NCBI GenBank assembly: GCA_032433765.1
Contig: JAVIAB010000124.1
Location: 78,048,465-78,112,464 of the forward strand
DNA from: Megaustenia siamemsis
Taxonomy: Eukaryota > Mollusca > Gastropoda > Stylommatophora > Ariophantidae
Direction of reading: 5' to 3'
Length of the DNA stretch: 64,000 nucleotides
The position numbers were made by a program, and so were the translations under genes. Below the pieces are notes generated by a model. It was not told the origin of the DNA, searched no databases, and saw only the letters and a list, made by a program, of their open reading frames with translations. This document shows positions 54,436 through 64,000 of this stretch, piece after piece (the first letter of the stretch is position 1; each line of letters opens with the position of its first letter).

Positions 54436-56867
54436 TAAGGTGACCATTCGTCCCGGATTGTCCGGGACAGTCCCGGAATTTGACATTTTTTTAACCTTTG
54501 TCCCGGATTAGCTGCCGTACCGGTTTTGTCCCGATTTTGGCATATTTTTTAGCTTTTGTCCCGGATTTGATAAAAAATAATTTGGGACACAAACGTTTAC
54601 CAATTTTGCCATTTTGGTATACGGCGTACATTTCTTCAATTAAAAAAAATATTATTCCGTTGCTGTGTAGACAATTTTGTTTAATATCAAAACAGTAGAA
54701 TGCGCTCCTAGTTTTAAATCTCGTATATATTCGTTGTGTTACTAACTTTCGCTTTCACTTTCGCAAAAAATGGCACCGAAGCGTAATTGTAGTTTTAATC
54801 AAGATTTACAAAAGGAATACTCTTTTATAAAAAAGTCTACATCGTCATCAGACTTCACTGTAAGATGTAATATATGTTCATCCGGGTTTACTATTAACCA
54901 TAGTGGACGTGGTGATATTAAGAGCCACATAAATAGTGATAAACATAAGAGAGCCGTCGCTACTGCTGCATCAAGCTCGTCGTTGACAAATTTTTTTCGA
55001 GCTGAACAGGTTGGTGACAAAGAAGAACAGTTAGCTGCTACAGAAGGCACCTTTGCATATCATACAGTGATGCACAATCACACGTTTAGATCTATGGACT
55101 GCACATCAAAATTGCTTCAGGTAACTTTAGAACCAAAATTTGCTTGTGCACGTACGAAAACAGAAGCTATTATTCGGAATGTGTTCACACCCCATGCTCT
55201 AAACGAGTTGAGATGCGACCTAGAAAACGTAACATTTATCTCCATACTGACAGATGCCTCCAACCACAAAGAAATCAAGATTTTTCCTTTGCTTGTCAGA
55301 TACTTTGATCGCAATAAGGGACTGAAAGTTAAAATATTAGAATTGAAGTCATTGCCGGGTGAAACATCTGATATAGTAAGTAGTTTTCTTATTGACTGTC
55401 TAACTGAAAATGGTTTAGAACTGAAAGTAGTTGGATTATGTGCAGACAACACAAATTCTAATTTTGGGGGCGCTGAAAGAAAAGGACAGAACAATGTTTT
55501 CACAAAACTGAAAGAAAACCTTGGACATAGTTTGATATGTGTTGGGTGTGCTTGCCATATTTTCCACAACTGTTCGAACAGCTGCAGACGTATTGCCTGT
55601 TGATGTTGAAATGACTATTGCAAAAATTTATCTGTACTTCAAATCATACACAGTTAGAGTTGAAAGTCTCAAGGAGTTTTGTCAGTTTGTAGACACAGAC
55701 TTCCAGATGATTTTAGGTTATGCACAAACTAGGTGGCTTGCGCTCTTGCCTGCTGTTGAAAGGGTTCTTTACATGTTCCTGCCTCTAAAATCATATTTTC
55801 AATCTCAAGACAGATGCCCAGTTTTATACAGGAATTCTTTGAAAACCCACTGTCTGAGGCATGGCTTATTTTGGTTCACAGTCAGGCATCCTCTTTCCAC
55901 GAAGCAGTGCAGAAAGTAGAGGGACAGATAGTCACTGTATTTGAAGTAATTGACAACATCAATAGGTTGAAAGCTATCTTGGAGTCCAAGCTGGAAGACG
56001 GCTTCTAGCCATCAAGAGTTCAGATAATCCTTAAAAAGCTGGAAATGGAAGGATTTCCATGTGATGATTGATGTGAAAAAGTTTAACGCCAGTGTTTCTT
56101 CATTTTATGAAACAGCTTTAAGTTATTTGAAGAAATGGGCTGCAAATAATTTTCAAAACCTAGAGTCTTACAGCTGGGTAATGCTGAATAGAACACCAAA
56201 TTGGGAAGATATTGAGAAGTCTTCATCATTAGTGAGTCAAACAGTGCCTTCAGTCGACTTTCCAGAAAATGAAATGTATGACGAATATGTCTACATGAAA
56301 CAGTTCGTTACTTCACAAAAAATTAGTGAGTGGAGTCTTAATAAAACATTACCAGGGCAGCGTTGGGTTGAACTAGCTTCCCACTTCAGAAACAATCATG
56401 TGCCCGTTGCACATATTCTGAAGTTGGCAGAGTTCTTTGTGTGTCTACCTGGAACAAATGCTGCAACAGAACGAGTGTTTTCTCTGATGAACAGTGTGTG
56501 GACAAATGATAAAACACAACTAGGTGTTGAAACTTTAAAAGCCATGTTCATCACCAAAGTGAACTATGAGGGAACATGTGTCGAATTTTATAAGATGCTG
56601 CATACAAAGAAGGACATTTTACAGAAAATTCACTCATCTGAAAAGTACAGCATCTATGTTTCACCTTCAATTTAAGTGAGTATCACTGTTTTTTTTTATC
56701 TCCTGATTATCCTGATAGAGTATTGTAGGTCTATATTATTAGATGTTTTAAAATGTATGTATTATTCACTTGAAAATGACAGCAAGAAGAAATGTAATTT
56801 TATTGGTGGAAAATTGAAGTAAAATTATTCCGTCCCGGAATGGGATTTCAAAAATATGGTCACCTTA
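54436..56867 (+). mobile_element. hAT DNA transposon inserted in the LINE RNase H
   Basis: 12-bp terminal inverted repeats, TAAGGTGACCAT at the left and ATGGTCACCTTA at the right, flanked by 8-bp duplications AATGTATC (54428-54435 and 56868-56875). Near the left end is a palindromic TCCCGGATTGTCCGGGAC. Length 2,432 bp. It interrupts the LINE between GNDKADT and LAKRG. Confidence 0.95.
54770..56675 (+). pseudogene. hAT transposase with BED finger, frameshifted
   Basis: The start MAPKRNCSFNQD is followed by a BED-type finger (RCNICSSGF ... HINSDKHKR) and the catalytic-core start (ILTDASNHKEIKIFPLLVRY, then GLCADNTNSNFGG), to a stop at 55603. The frame shifts near 55590 and again near 55830, with a stop at 56006. 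The last piece, 56061-56675, carries the hAT C-terminal dimerisation region (LAEFFVCLPGTNAATERVFS, LMNSVWTNDK). Three or more lesions leave it inactive, but the domains are in order and well preserved. Confidence 0.9.
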
Positions 56868-57300
56868 AATGTATCTGCCTTATCATTTCCTTGTATATTT
56901 GAGTGTCCTGGGATCCATTGCATTGCCAATCTTATGTTATGTGTTTCAATGAGTTTGTCTGTGTCTATGATAAGCTGTGTGAGTTCTGTTTTGTTCGTGT
57001 TGTTTTGCAGTGCTTGCAGAGCCGATTTGGAATCTGTAAATATAACTGTGTTTGTTGTCTTTGATGGTGTGGTATCGAAAATCGTATTTAAATGATACAT
57101 TGCTATTTCTATAGCTGTTATTTCTGCTTCATAATTATTACAGACTTCACCACAAGGGCCACAAATTTCTTCTGCTGTTCCATCTGGATAATGTATTAAT
57201 ATTCCATATCCAGCTTTTGAAGTAGCGTTAGTGGTGCACCATCTGTGTATATATGTTTTTTCAGTCTTCTGGATAAGTATCTATTGTTTTCCTTGCTGCT

Positions 57301-57828
57301 AGTGTTACTGATAGGAGACAAATAATAATAAATGAATATTATTATAAAGGGAAACATCAGAGGCGATAATCAGTGAATCAATTCAGAGGAAGAGGTATGT
57401 TTACAGCACTCGGAAAAAATGACAAATAATCAACAACAGAAAAAAATATGGACCAAGGCAGGATCGAACCCGTACTCAGTGGCACAGCGCCTTGCCACGA
57501 AAAGCCAAACGCTAGGGAACACTGCCACTCAGCTAACTAAAAGAGATACTTGTCTTAACAGGAAAAATATTTCCGAGCTGTGATCGCAGCCTTATGCTAT
57601 AGTCATGGGAAAGCCTTCGCGAAAGGACCTTGCCTACGAAGCTAATTTTTTAGTTAGCTGAGTGGCAGTGTTCCCTAGCGTTTGGCTCTTCGTGGCAAGG
57701 CGCTGTGCCACTGAGTACGGGTTCGATCCTGCCTTGGTCCATATTTTTTTCTGTTGTTGATTATTTGTCATTTTTTCCGAGTGCTGTAAACATACCTCTT
57801 CCTCTGAATTGATTTAGTGTTACTGATA
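57301..57828. mobile_element. Inverted SINE dimer (foldback) with 13-bp target duplication
   Basis: Arms at ~57373-57543 and ~57646-57815 are near-perfect inverted copies. Each contains a tRNA-like head (TTAGCTGAGTGGCAGTGTTC, GGTTCGATCCTGCC). They are separated by ~100 bp. AGTGTTACTGATA flanks the whole at 57301-57313 and 57816-57828. An AT-rich tail (57321-57345) lies at the left end. It is inserted in the large LINE. Confidence 0.92.
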
Positions 57829-58853
57829 CTGGGTCTGCTTTTTTACCTGTTGTTACATATCTCTACATTTATTTCAGGTTTTTTATAATTCGTACTTGAT
57901 GGCATTTCTTTGATGACTCTTGATGTTTGTAGTCGTTTTTCAGGTAGATGGAATTTCTTTTGTATATTTCTAACCTGTTGTGTTACTGACATCTGCTTAA
58001 TTCTTTGTTTTGGAGTCCATGTATCTACTAATTTTCTGTTAGGGTGGTCCTTCTCCATTCTTTTTTGTCTTTCATAGAGAACCATAGCAGCCTTGTTTCT
58101 CCTCAACTCTAAAGGTTCCACATTGCAGTGGATTTCGCAGGCTGCAACTGGAGTGGACCTCATTGCACCGCTGATGAGTCGTAATGCATTATTTTGTATC
58201 TTGTCCAGTGCCATGTTAGTTGTTTTGCTGCATGTTACTAGGAGCGAGCTACCATGGTCCAAAACAGTGTTTCTTTATCTGCTCCCCATAAGGTACTGGA
58301 AAGCCTTTTTATTAGTTGAAGTCTTTGTGTTGCTTTCTTAGTGAGATTCTCTACGTGTTTCTTCAGGTTCAGTTGTCGGTCTAGTTGTATTCCTAAGTAT
58401 GTAGGGTGTTCCTCTTTTTGAAGACTATTGTGTTGGAGATTGAGTTTGATGTTTGCCTTAGCTATTTTGTTACTTCTAGTAAATACTGTATATACTGTTT
58501 TCTGTAAATTTATTTTTATTTTCCAGGTATTACAGTACTCTTCTAGGTGCCCCAGGTCTTTGTTTAGTTGTGCTTCAGCTGTTCTAATATTTTCGTTTGT
58601 ACTCCACATGACCAGATCATCCGCATAGAGAGCTTTTTTTATTTATCAGGGTTTTGGTCAGATCATTGATATATATCAAGAAAAGGGTACAACTGAGTGG
58701 TGATCCTTGTGGTAATCCTTCTTCTAGCACCTCTTTGTCTGAAATGGATTCATTTAATTTAGTTTGTATTGTTCTATCAACTAGGAAATATTTGACCCAT
58801 TTGTAGTTTCCCATGTATTCCGACATCTCTCATCTTCAATAAAAGCCCCTTAC

Positions 58854-58977
58854 GCCAGACTCTATCATAAACTGCAGGTCTACTAGGATGGCTAGAGTAT
58901 CCAGACTCTATCATAAGCCTGCTGCAGGTCTACTAGGATGGCTAGAGTATTTTGTCTCTTCTGAAATCCATCTTGGA
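58854..58977. repeat. ~60-bp tandem duplication in the LINE
   Basis: AGACTCTATCATAA...GCAGGTCTACTAGGATGGCT and AGAGTAT occur twice in tandem, in the RT region encoding LVDLQQAYDRVW. Confidence 0.9.
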
Positions 58978-59011
58978 CCTGTTGTATTAACCTGAGGATT
59001 TGGTCTTCTAT

Positions 59012-60199
59012 TTCTCTTCTGACTACCTTCATGTCCTTTACCTCTTTATCACTATATCACCTCTCCACCTGGACTGTACGTACGATCTCTCTGCCCACCT
59101 CTATTGTCCCTCGTCCTTCCTACCACCCCTCTGCTGATCTACTCCTAGCTCACCCCTCTCCTCTCTATTCACTTGTAGTCACTACTCATCTATACCTACT
59201 ATTCCAGTATCCCCCTTATCCTAATGCCCACTTTCATTCCCCCCTTTGTTCTATCATTTCCCTACTTCTTTACCTCCTATGGTTCATACCTCTTGCACAC
59301 CATTCCCCTATTGCTCCACTTCTTCCAGACTTTCTATTTTTCCATTCACTTCTGACCTACCGCCTCTCCCCCTATCCAGTTTTCACATACCTGCTTCTTA
59401 TCCCTCCTCTCCATACCTCCTCCTCTAATACTTCCCTACCTCCCGATAGACTAACTTCCTCCGGACCACCCCTCTATCGCCCTTCTCATTATACCGGCTT
59501 TATTATTCTTCCTCACCGTATCTCTTCCTCCAGTATCCAATCCTTCCTTTCGTTGACCTACCTCTCAACTCTTTCAGTTCGAGGCCATCCATTCTGTAGA
59601 GTCCATCTCTCTCACCCACTGCCTAGTTTACTACTTTGTCGTGTCATTCAATTTCTTTCTCTTAACCTCTCGCGTGATCTCTCACTTCCATTGTTGAGTG
59701 ATTTATATGTATTGCTTGTTGTGTCCCAGGAGTGTCCTCGTCTATCCCCCCTTTCCCCTTTTTGGTTTTCCCGATATTAGATACTTTTGCCCTCTTTACT
59801 GACCTGTCTTTGTCACGTGTTGCTTTCTATACACGTTCTCTGCGCTTTTAGTCATTCTGACTTGTTCTAGCACGGATTACAGTTTTCCTGCTCTGAGCTC
59901 AGCTAAGTACAATTTATTATACATTTTTCTCTCTCTTTTTCAATTTTTTATATATTTTGACGCCCATCATACCTCTCATCATGTAAAATTCATTTCTCTC
60001 TTTTCTTATTTCTGCATCCTACTTTCCTCGCCCTCCACTTGATCATCTAACATGTAGTAATTGTGCTTTACCGCTTGTTGTCGTTGTCCCTGTATTCTGA
60101 AGAAGGCCACAGGCCGAAACGTCAGTATTGTGTTGTGTTCTTTATTTGTAAAGCTGTCACCATACCTTGGAGTGTTTAGCACACCCCACCATTGGCTCC
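59012..60199. mobile_element. Penelope-like, pyrimidine-rich insertion
   Basis: A 1,188-bp insertion in the LINE RT is flanked by CTTCTAT (59005-59011 and 60200-60206). About 59030-60060 is strongly C/T-rich on the plus strand. Near its right end the plus strand carries CTGAAGAAGGCCACAGGCCG followed by AAACGTC (60097-60123), a hammerhead-like signature of Penelope-like elements, and an AATAAAG on the minus strand. The long open frame at 59031-59780 reflects the composition and is not a credible protein. Confidence 0.7.
60097..60123 (+). ncRNA. Hammerhead-ribozyme-like motif
   Basis: The core elements are in order: CTGAAGA (consensus CUGANGA), a GGCC-ACA-GGCC hairpin (stem II), GAAAC, then GTC. 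Minimal motifs of this kind are known in Penelope-like retroelements. Stem III would have no loop in a monomer, so any activity might require a dimer or context. Activity is not shown by sequence. Confidence 0.5.
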
Positions 60200-61303
60200 C
60201 TTCTATGTTATTGCCTGCCTTGAAACCAGCTTGTTTGTAGCACAGAGTATTAGAGGTTTCCAGATACCAGTATAGTCTGCTATTGACCATACTCTCAGCT
60301 ATTTTACCTATGCATGATGTTAAGGATAGGGGACGATAGCTTCTGGGGGTCATCTGGAGGCTTGTTCTTTTTGAGCAATGGCACTATATAGGCATTTCTC
60401 CATGTCTTGGGAATTTTGCTTTCTTTCCATGACTTGTTGATCAGTCTGAGTAATGTTTCTTTCCCTGACTTGCGAGATGCTTTATCATCTCATTGTGTAC
60501 CTTGTCAGGGCCTGGGGATTTTCTACATTTTAATTTTCTTAATGCCTTTTCTAGTTCCCTCATGTTAAAATCTTCTTCAAATATTGCAGCATTTGTTGTT
60601 GGGGCTCTTTCAATTAATTTAAAATTATGTAGCTGAATTTTATCGCTATCCGTAAGTTTGTTCGCTCTGTTGACTGAAGCAAAGTAACTATTAAATTTTT
60701 TAACTATATTTTTTTTAGAGCTGATGATTTCATTATTAAATTTGATTGGTTTAGGATTTGGTTCTCTTTTATCACCAGACAAATGTTGCATAAGTCTCCA
60801 TGCTTTATTTCCTTCATGTCGCAAATCGAGTTTACTGCATGTTTCTTGCCATTTCTCTTTCTTTGCTTTTTTAGCACTAGCCTTGTTATGGCTTATTTTA
60901 TTATTCAAAGTTGGGTTCTGCTCAAGTATTGTTCTAGCTTTCTTTCTTTCTGATACTGCTGTCTCCAGTTCTGTGTTCCAAAATGGTCGATATTGTGTTC
61001 TACATCCTTTAGGTATAGTTTGTTCTGCAGTGTTGAGTATTATTTGTGTGAACATCTCATTTAATTTTTCTACGCTGTTGTCTGTCAGATTGTTCAGGAG
61101 TTGGTCGGATTTTTCTTGATATAGCTTCCAGTCAGCTTTTTTGAAATTCCATCTTGTTCTCTGTTTGGATTTTTGTTGTTTTTGTGTCTACTATGGTGAC
61201 TATGGGTCTGTGATCACTGCCTATGTCATCAATAACTTCCATGTAGCAGTAGCTTATGAGATCAGCAGAGCAAATGGTCAGATCAGGTCTACTAAGGGAG
61301 AGA

Positions 61304-63170
61304 TGAGCTCTATGTAGGAGAGTTGGTGTTGATTCTGCGTCCTGCATGATTGTAAGATTAGTTGATTGGCAAAGATCTTCTATGTAGGAGAGTTGGTGTT
61401 GATTCTGTGTCCTGCATGATTGTAAGATTAGTTGATTGGCAAAGATCTTCTATGTAGGAGAGTTGGTGTTGATTCTGTGTCCTGCATGATTGTAAGATTA
61501 GTTGATTGGCAAAAATCTTCTATGTAGGAGAGTTGGTGTTGATTCTGTGTCCTGCATGATTGTAAGATTAGTTGATTGGCAAAGATCTTCTATGTAAGAG
61601 AGTTGGTGTTGATTCTGAGTCCTGCATGATTGTAAGATTAGTTGATTGGCAAAGATCTTCTATGTAGGAGAGTTGGTGTTGATTCTGTGTCCTGCATGAT
61701 TGTAAGATTAGTTGATTGGCAAAGATCTTCTATGTAGGAGAGTTGGTGTTGATTCTGTGTCCTGCATGATTGTAAGATTAGTTGATTGGCAAAAATCTTC
61801 TATGTAGGAGAGTTGGTGTTGATTCTGTGTCCTGCATGATTGTAAGATTAGTTGATTGGCAAAGATCTTCTATGTAAGAGAGTTGGTGTTGATTCTGAGT
61901 CCTGCATGATTGTAAGATTAGTTGATTGGCAAAGATCTTCTATGTAGGAGAGTTGGTGTTGATTCTGTGTCCTGCATGATTGTAAGATTAGTTGATTGGC
62001 AAAGATCTTCTATGTAGGAGAGTTGGTGTTGATTCTGTGTCCTGCATGATCGTAAGATTAGTTGATTGGCAAAGATCTTCTATGTAGGAGAGTTGGTGTT
62101 GATTCTGTGTCCTGCATGATTGTAAAAATCTTCTATGTAGGAGAGTTGGTGTTGATTCTGCGTCCTGCATGATTGTAAGATTAGTTGATTGGCAAAGATC
62201 TTCTATGTAGGAGAGTTGGTGTTGATTCTGTGTCCTGCATGATTGTAAGATTAGTTGATTGGCAAAGATCTTCTATGTAGGAGAGTTGGTGTTGATTCTG
62301 TGTCCTGCATGATTGTAAGATTAGTTGATTGGCAAAAATCTTCTATGTAGGAGAGTTGGTGTTGATTCTGTGTCCTGCATGATTGTAAGATTAGTTGATT
62401 GGCAAAGATCTTCTATGTAAGAGAGTTGGTGTTGATTCTGAGTCCTGCATGATTGTAAGATTAGTTGATTGGCAAAGATCTTCTATGTAGGAGAGTTGGT
62501 GTTGATTCTGTGTCCTGCATGATTGTAAGATTAGTTGATTGGCAAAGATCTTCTATGTAGGAGAGTTGGTGTTGATTCTGTGTCCTGCATGATTGTAAGA
62601 TTAGTTGATTGGCAAAGATCTTCTATGTAGGAGAGTTGGTGTTGATTCTGTGTCCTGCATGATTGTAAAAATCTTCTATGTAGGAGAGTTGGTGTTGATT
62701 CTGCGTCCTGCATGATTGTAAGATTAGTTGATTGGCAAAGATCTTCTATGTAGGAGAGTTGGTGTTGATTCTGTGTCCTGCATGATTGTAAGATTAGTTG
62801 ATTGGCAAAGATCTTCTATGTAGGAGAGTTGGTGTTGATTCTGCGTCCTGCATTATTGTAAGATTAGTTGATTGGCAAAGATCTTCTATGTAGGAGAGTT
62901 GGTGTTGATTCTGCGTCCTGCATGATTGTAAGATTAGTTGAATGGCAAAGATCTTCTATGTAGGAGAGTTGGTGTTGATTCTGCGTCCTGCATGATTGTA
63001 AGATTAGTTGATTGGCAAAGATCTTCTATGTAGGAGAGTTGGTGTTGATTCTGAGTCCTGCATGATTGTAAGATTAGTTGATTGGCAAAGATCTTCTATG
63101 TAGGAGAGTTGGTGTTGATTCTGAGTCCTGCATGATTGTAAGATTAGTTGATTGGCAAAGATCTTCTATG
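61304..63170. repeat. 70-bp minisatellite with higher-order structure, ~27 units
   Basis: The unit contains AGATCTTCTATGTAGGAGAG, TTGGTGTTGATTCTG and AAGATTAGTTGATTGGC. Variants (AAAAATC start; GTAAGAG with GAGT) recur every 280 bp (61511/61791; 61581/61861) and again 542-543 bp later, and a short 54-bp unit recurs at ~62120 and ~62663. The unit is part of the LINE endonuclease coding sequence (minus: IEDLCQSTNLTIMQD and STPTLLHR). 70 bp is not a multiple of three, so the ORF is lost. Confidence 0.96.
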
Positions 63171-63375
63171 TATTTTCCTGCGGGATTTGAGTTAGAATAT
63201 CCCCATTGTGTTGAATGTCCATTAAAATCTCCAGCCAAGATAGTTCTATGGTAGTTGACTGGATCAAGTTCTGTTATGTTACAATTTGTGCCTGGTGGGT
63301 TGTAAACATTATAAATATTATATTTGCTGGATGCAAACCAAATTGTGGCTTTCTGAACATCTGTTATAAAACGTT

Positions 63376-63600
63376 CAGAATCGTTTGCCGAGATGTTATG
63401 ATTTATAATTCAAAAAGTTCTTGATGATTTCACATGATTTTTGGCATACGGTGTTAAAATGTCCATGTCACGAGAACATATGTGTTACTCGATGTCTAGC
63501 TATAACGGTTTTCTTAAAGCGGCGAATTCCTTTGATCTTTGCCCATGTAACTATTATTTTGACCCTAATCAAAATGTTTTACAGTAATCTAGTGCAACGA
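63376..63600. mobile_element. Transposon 3' subterminal remnant
   Basis: It shares ACGGTTTTCTTAAAGCGGCG and TTCCTTTGATCTTTG with the 3' regions of the 22.5-kb, 47.3-kb and 51.1-kb elements, in the same order as the 22.5-kb copy. No transposase remains. It truncates the LINE endonuclease at 63375. Confidence 0.65.
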
Positions 63601-64000
63601 TGACCCATAGGCGTGTCCATAAAATTTTACTGGGTGGCAAGTATACAAATTTTAAATTATATATAGAACTTTTGTTCGTAGAGTCAATTTGATATAGTTC
63701 CATGCTCTTGGTGTGAGTTTCCCAAATGTTGTCGCTGCCTTTCAAATACGTACATTTAGTTCCTCATCTAAGGAAAGTGTGGCTGTAATAGTGGATCCAA
63801 GATAGCTGAACTTCTGTACTGACTCAAGCAGGCTTCCATTCAAAGTAATGGTTGTTGGTTTGCTTATAACATATTTTTGATTGCTTGGGTGGTCTTGAAC
63901 AATAAACTGTTTAACAAATCAACTAGGAAATTTTGCAAATCAAACTATTTATAGTTCTGCATTATTTAGTGGCACTACATCTCCCAGTATATATTGTTTT
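63600..64000 (-). pseudogene. LINE thumb-region remnant
   Basis: The minus strand reads PTTITLNGSLLESVQKFSYL, then GSTITATLSLDEELNVRI and ATTFGKLTPRAWN, the segment that follows the RT core in the LINE family whose C-terminus is at 45640-46310. It runs off the window. Confidence 0.8.

Larger units (their letters stand above)
53945..63375 (-). mobile_element. Large composite LINE (endonuclease-RT-RNase H) with nested insertions
   Basis: In minus-strand order: endonuclease (NVYNPPGTN, ILAGDFNGHSTQWGYSNSNP, 63375-63171), the 70-bp array, IGSDHRPIVTIV (~61220), linker and RT entry SPGPDKVHNEMIK (60450-61055), SYRPLSLTSCIGKIAE and QAGFKAGN (~60230-60350), a Penelope-like insert (59012-60199), IEDQILRLIQ, GLPQGSPLSCTLF (58690), thumb, an inverted SINE dimer (57314-57815), RNase H (IFTDSKSALQ, WIPGHSNIQGNDKADT, 56880-57300), the hAT element (54436-56867), LAKRGSKQTQIHTS, and a C-terminal FRLRTGHVMLN...CPLCNHPQETVEHHLFQC, ending at an AACAACAACAAGG-type 3' end. 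It is many times frameshifted and inactive. Confidence 0.92.

Noticed and set aside
13785..57740. tRNA genes at the A-box/B-box sites
   Set aside because: Each tRNA-like head is fused to a repeated SINE body, lacks a proper acceptor stem or anticodon arm, and occurs in multiple copies with target duplications.
59031..59780. 249-codon plus-strand ORF
   Set aside because: It is Leu/Ser/Pro-rich purely because of the C/T bias, has no domain, and lies inside an inserted repeat element.
61988..62713. Two identical 60-codon ORFs 543 bp apart as duplicated genes
   Set aside because: They are translations of the 70-bp array at one period of its higher-order structure.
482..63170. CRISPR arrays
   Set aside because: The tandem arrays have no unique spacers and the window is clearly eukaryotic.

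Overview
This is an AT-rich metazoan window, most likely from a mollusc or another lophotrochozoan. The basis is its mix of spliced host exons, tRNA-derived SINEs, RNase H-bearing and other LINEs, an IS630-Tc1-mariner transposase with unusually long catalytic spacing, a hAT element and Penelope-like debris. No operons, rRNA, true tRNA genes or CRISPR arrays are visible. The species assignment is inference. The detailed gene structures are read directly from the sequence.

Three host loci can be supported. (1) A minus-strand gene spans 39220 down to 21009 and is recognisably SDE2, the ubiquitin-like-fold/SAP protein of pre-mRNA splicing and replication-stress response. Five exons (39106-39220, 37281-37392, 31236-31405, 27230-27320, 21009-21510) join with consistent splice phases. 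They include the GGKGG processing motif, the coiled basic/acidic middle and the C-terminal SAP domain. Only the first exon is unidentified. (2) A plus-strand gene of unknown identity ends here, with candidate exons at 2126-2202, 10071-10148, 11400-11546 and a terminal exon at 14324-14866 followed by AATAAA. (3) A candidate first exon of another minus-strand gene lies at 51428-51659.

Nearly everything else is mobile DNA, mostly broken. Region by region: 0-2 kb holds a foldback and a 45-bp minisatellite. 4.4-7 kb is a LINE split by a SINE and an LTR-like insert. 9-16.6 kb holds LINE fragments, SINEs and the plus-strand gene. 20.1-20.8 kb is a 118-bp satellite derived from a SINE tail. 22.5-24.4 kb is a transposase pseudogene broken by an 82-bp tandem duplication. 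25.8-31.2 kb has LINE tails, a twin-primed SINE and a LINE copy with a 12-bp target duplication, all inside SDE2 introns. 32-36.7 kb has an RNase H LINE and SINEs. 36.9-46.3 kb is LINE and SINE debris. 47.2-51.3 kb is a ~4-kb palindrome of two head-to-head transposon copies. 52.6-53.2 kb is a Ty3/Gypsy RNase H fragment. 53.9-63.4 kb is one LINE into which a hAT element, an inverted SINE dimer, a Penelope-like pyrimidine-rich block and a 70-bp higher-order minisatellite have been inserted or amplified.

The most notable structures are the transposon palindrome, the minisatellite that grew inside a LINE endonuclease exon, the SINE-tail satellite, the 5'-inverted SINE, the foldback SINE dimer with its own target duplication, and hammerhead-like motifs at two Penelope-like remnants.
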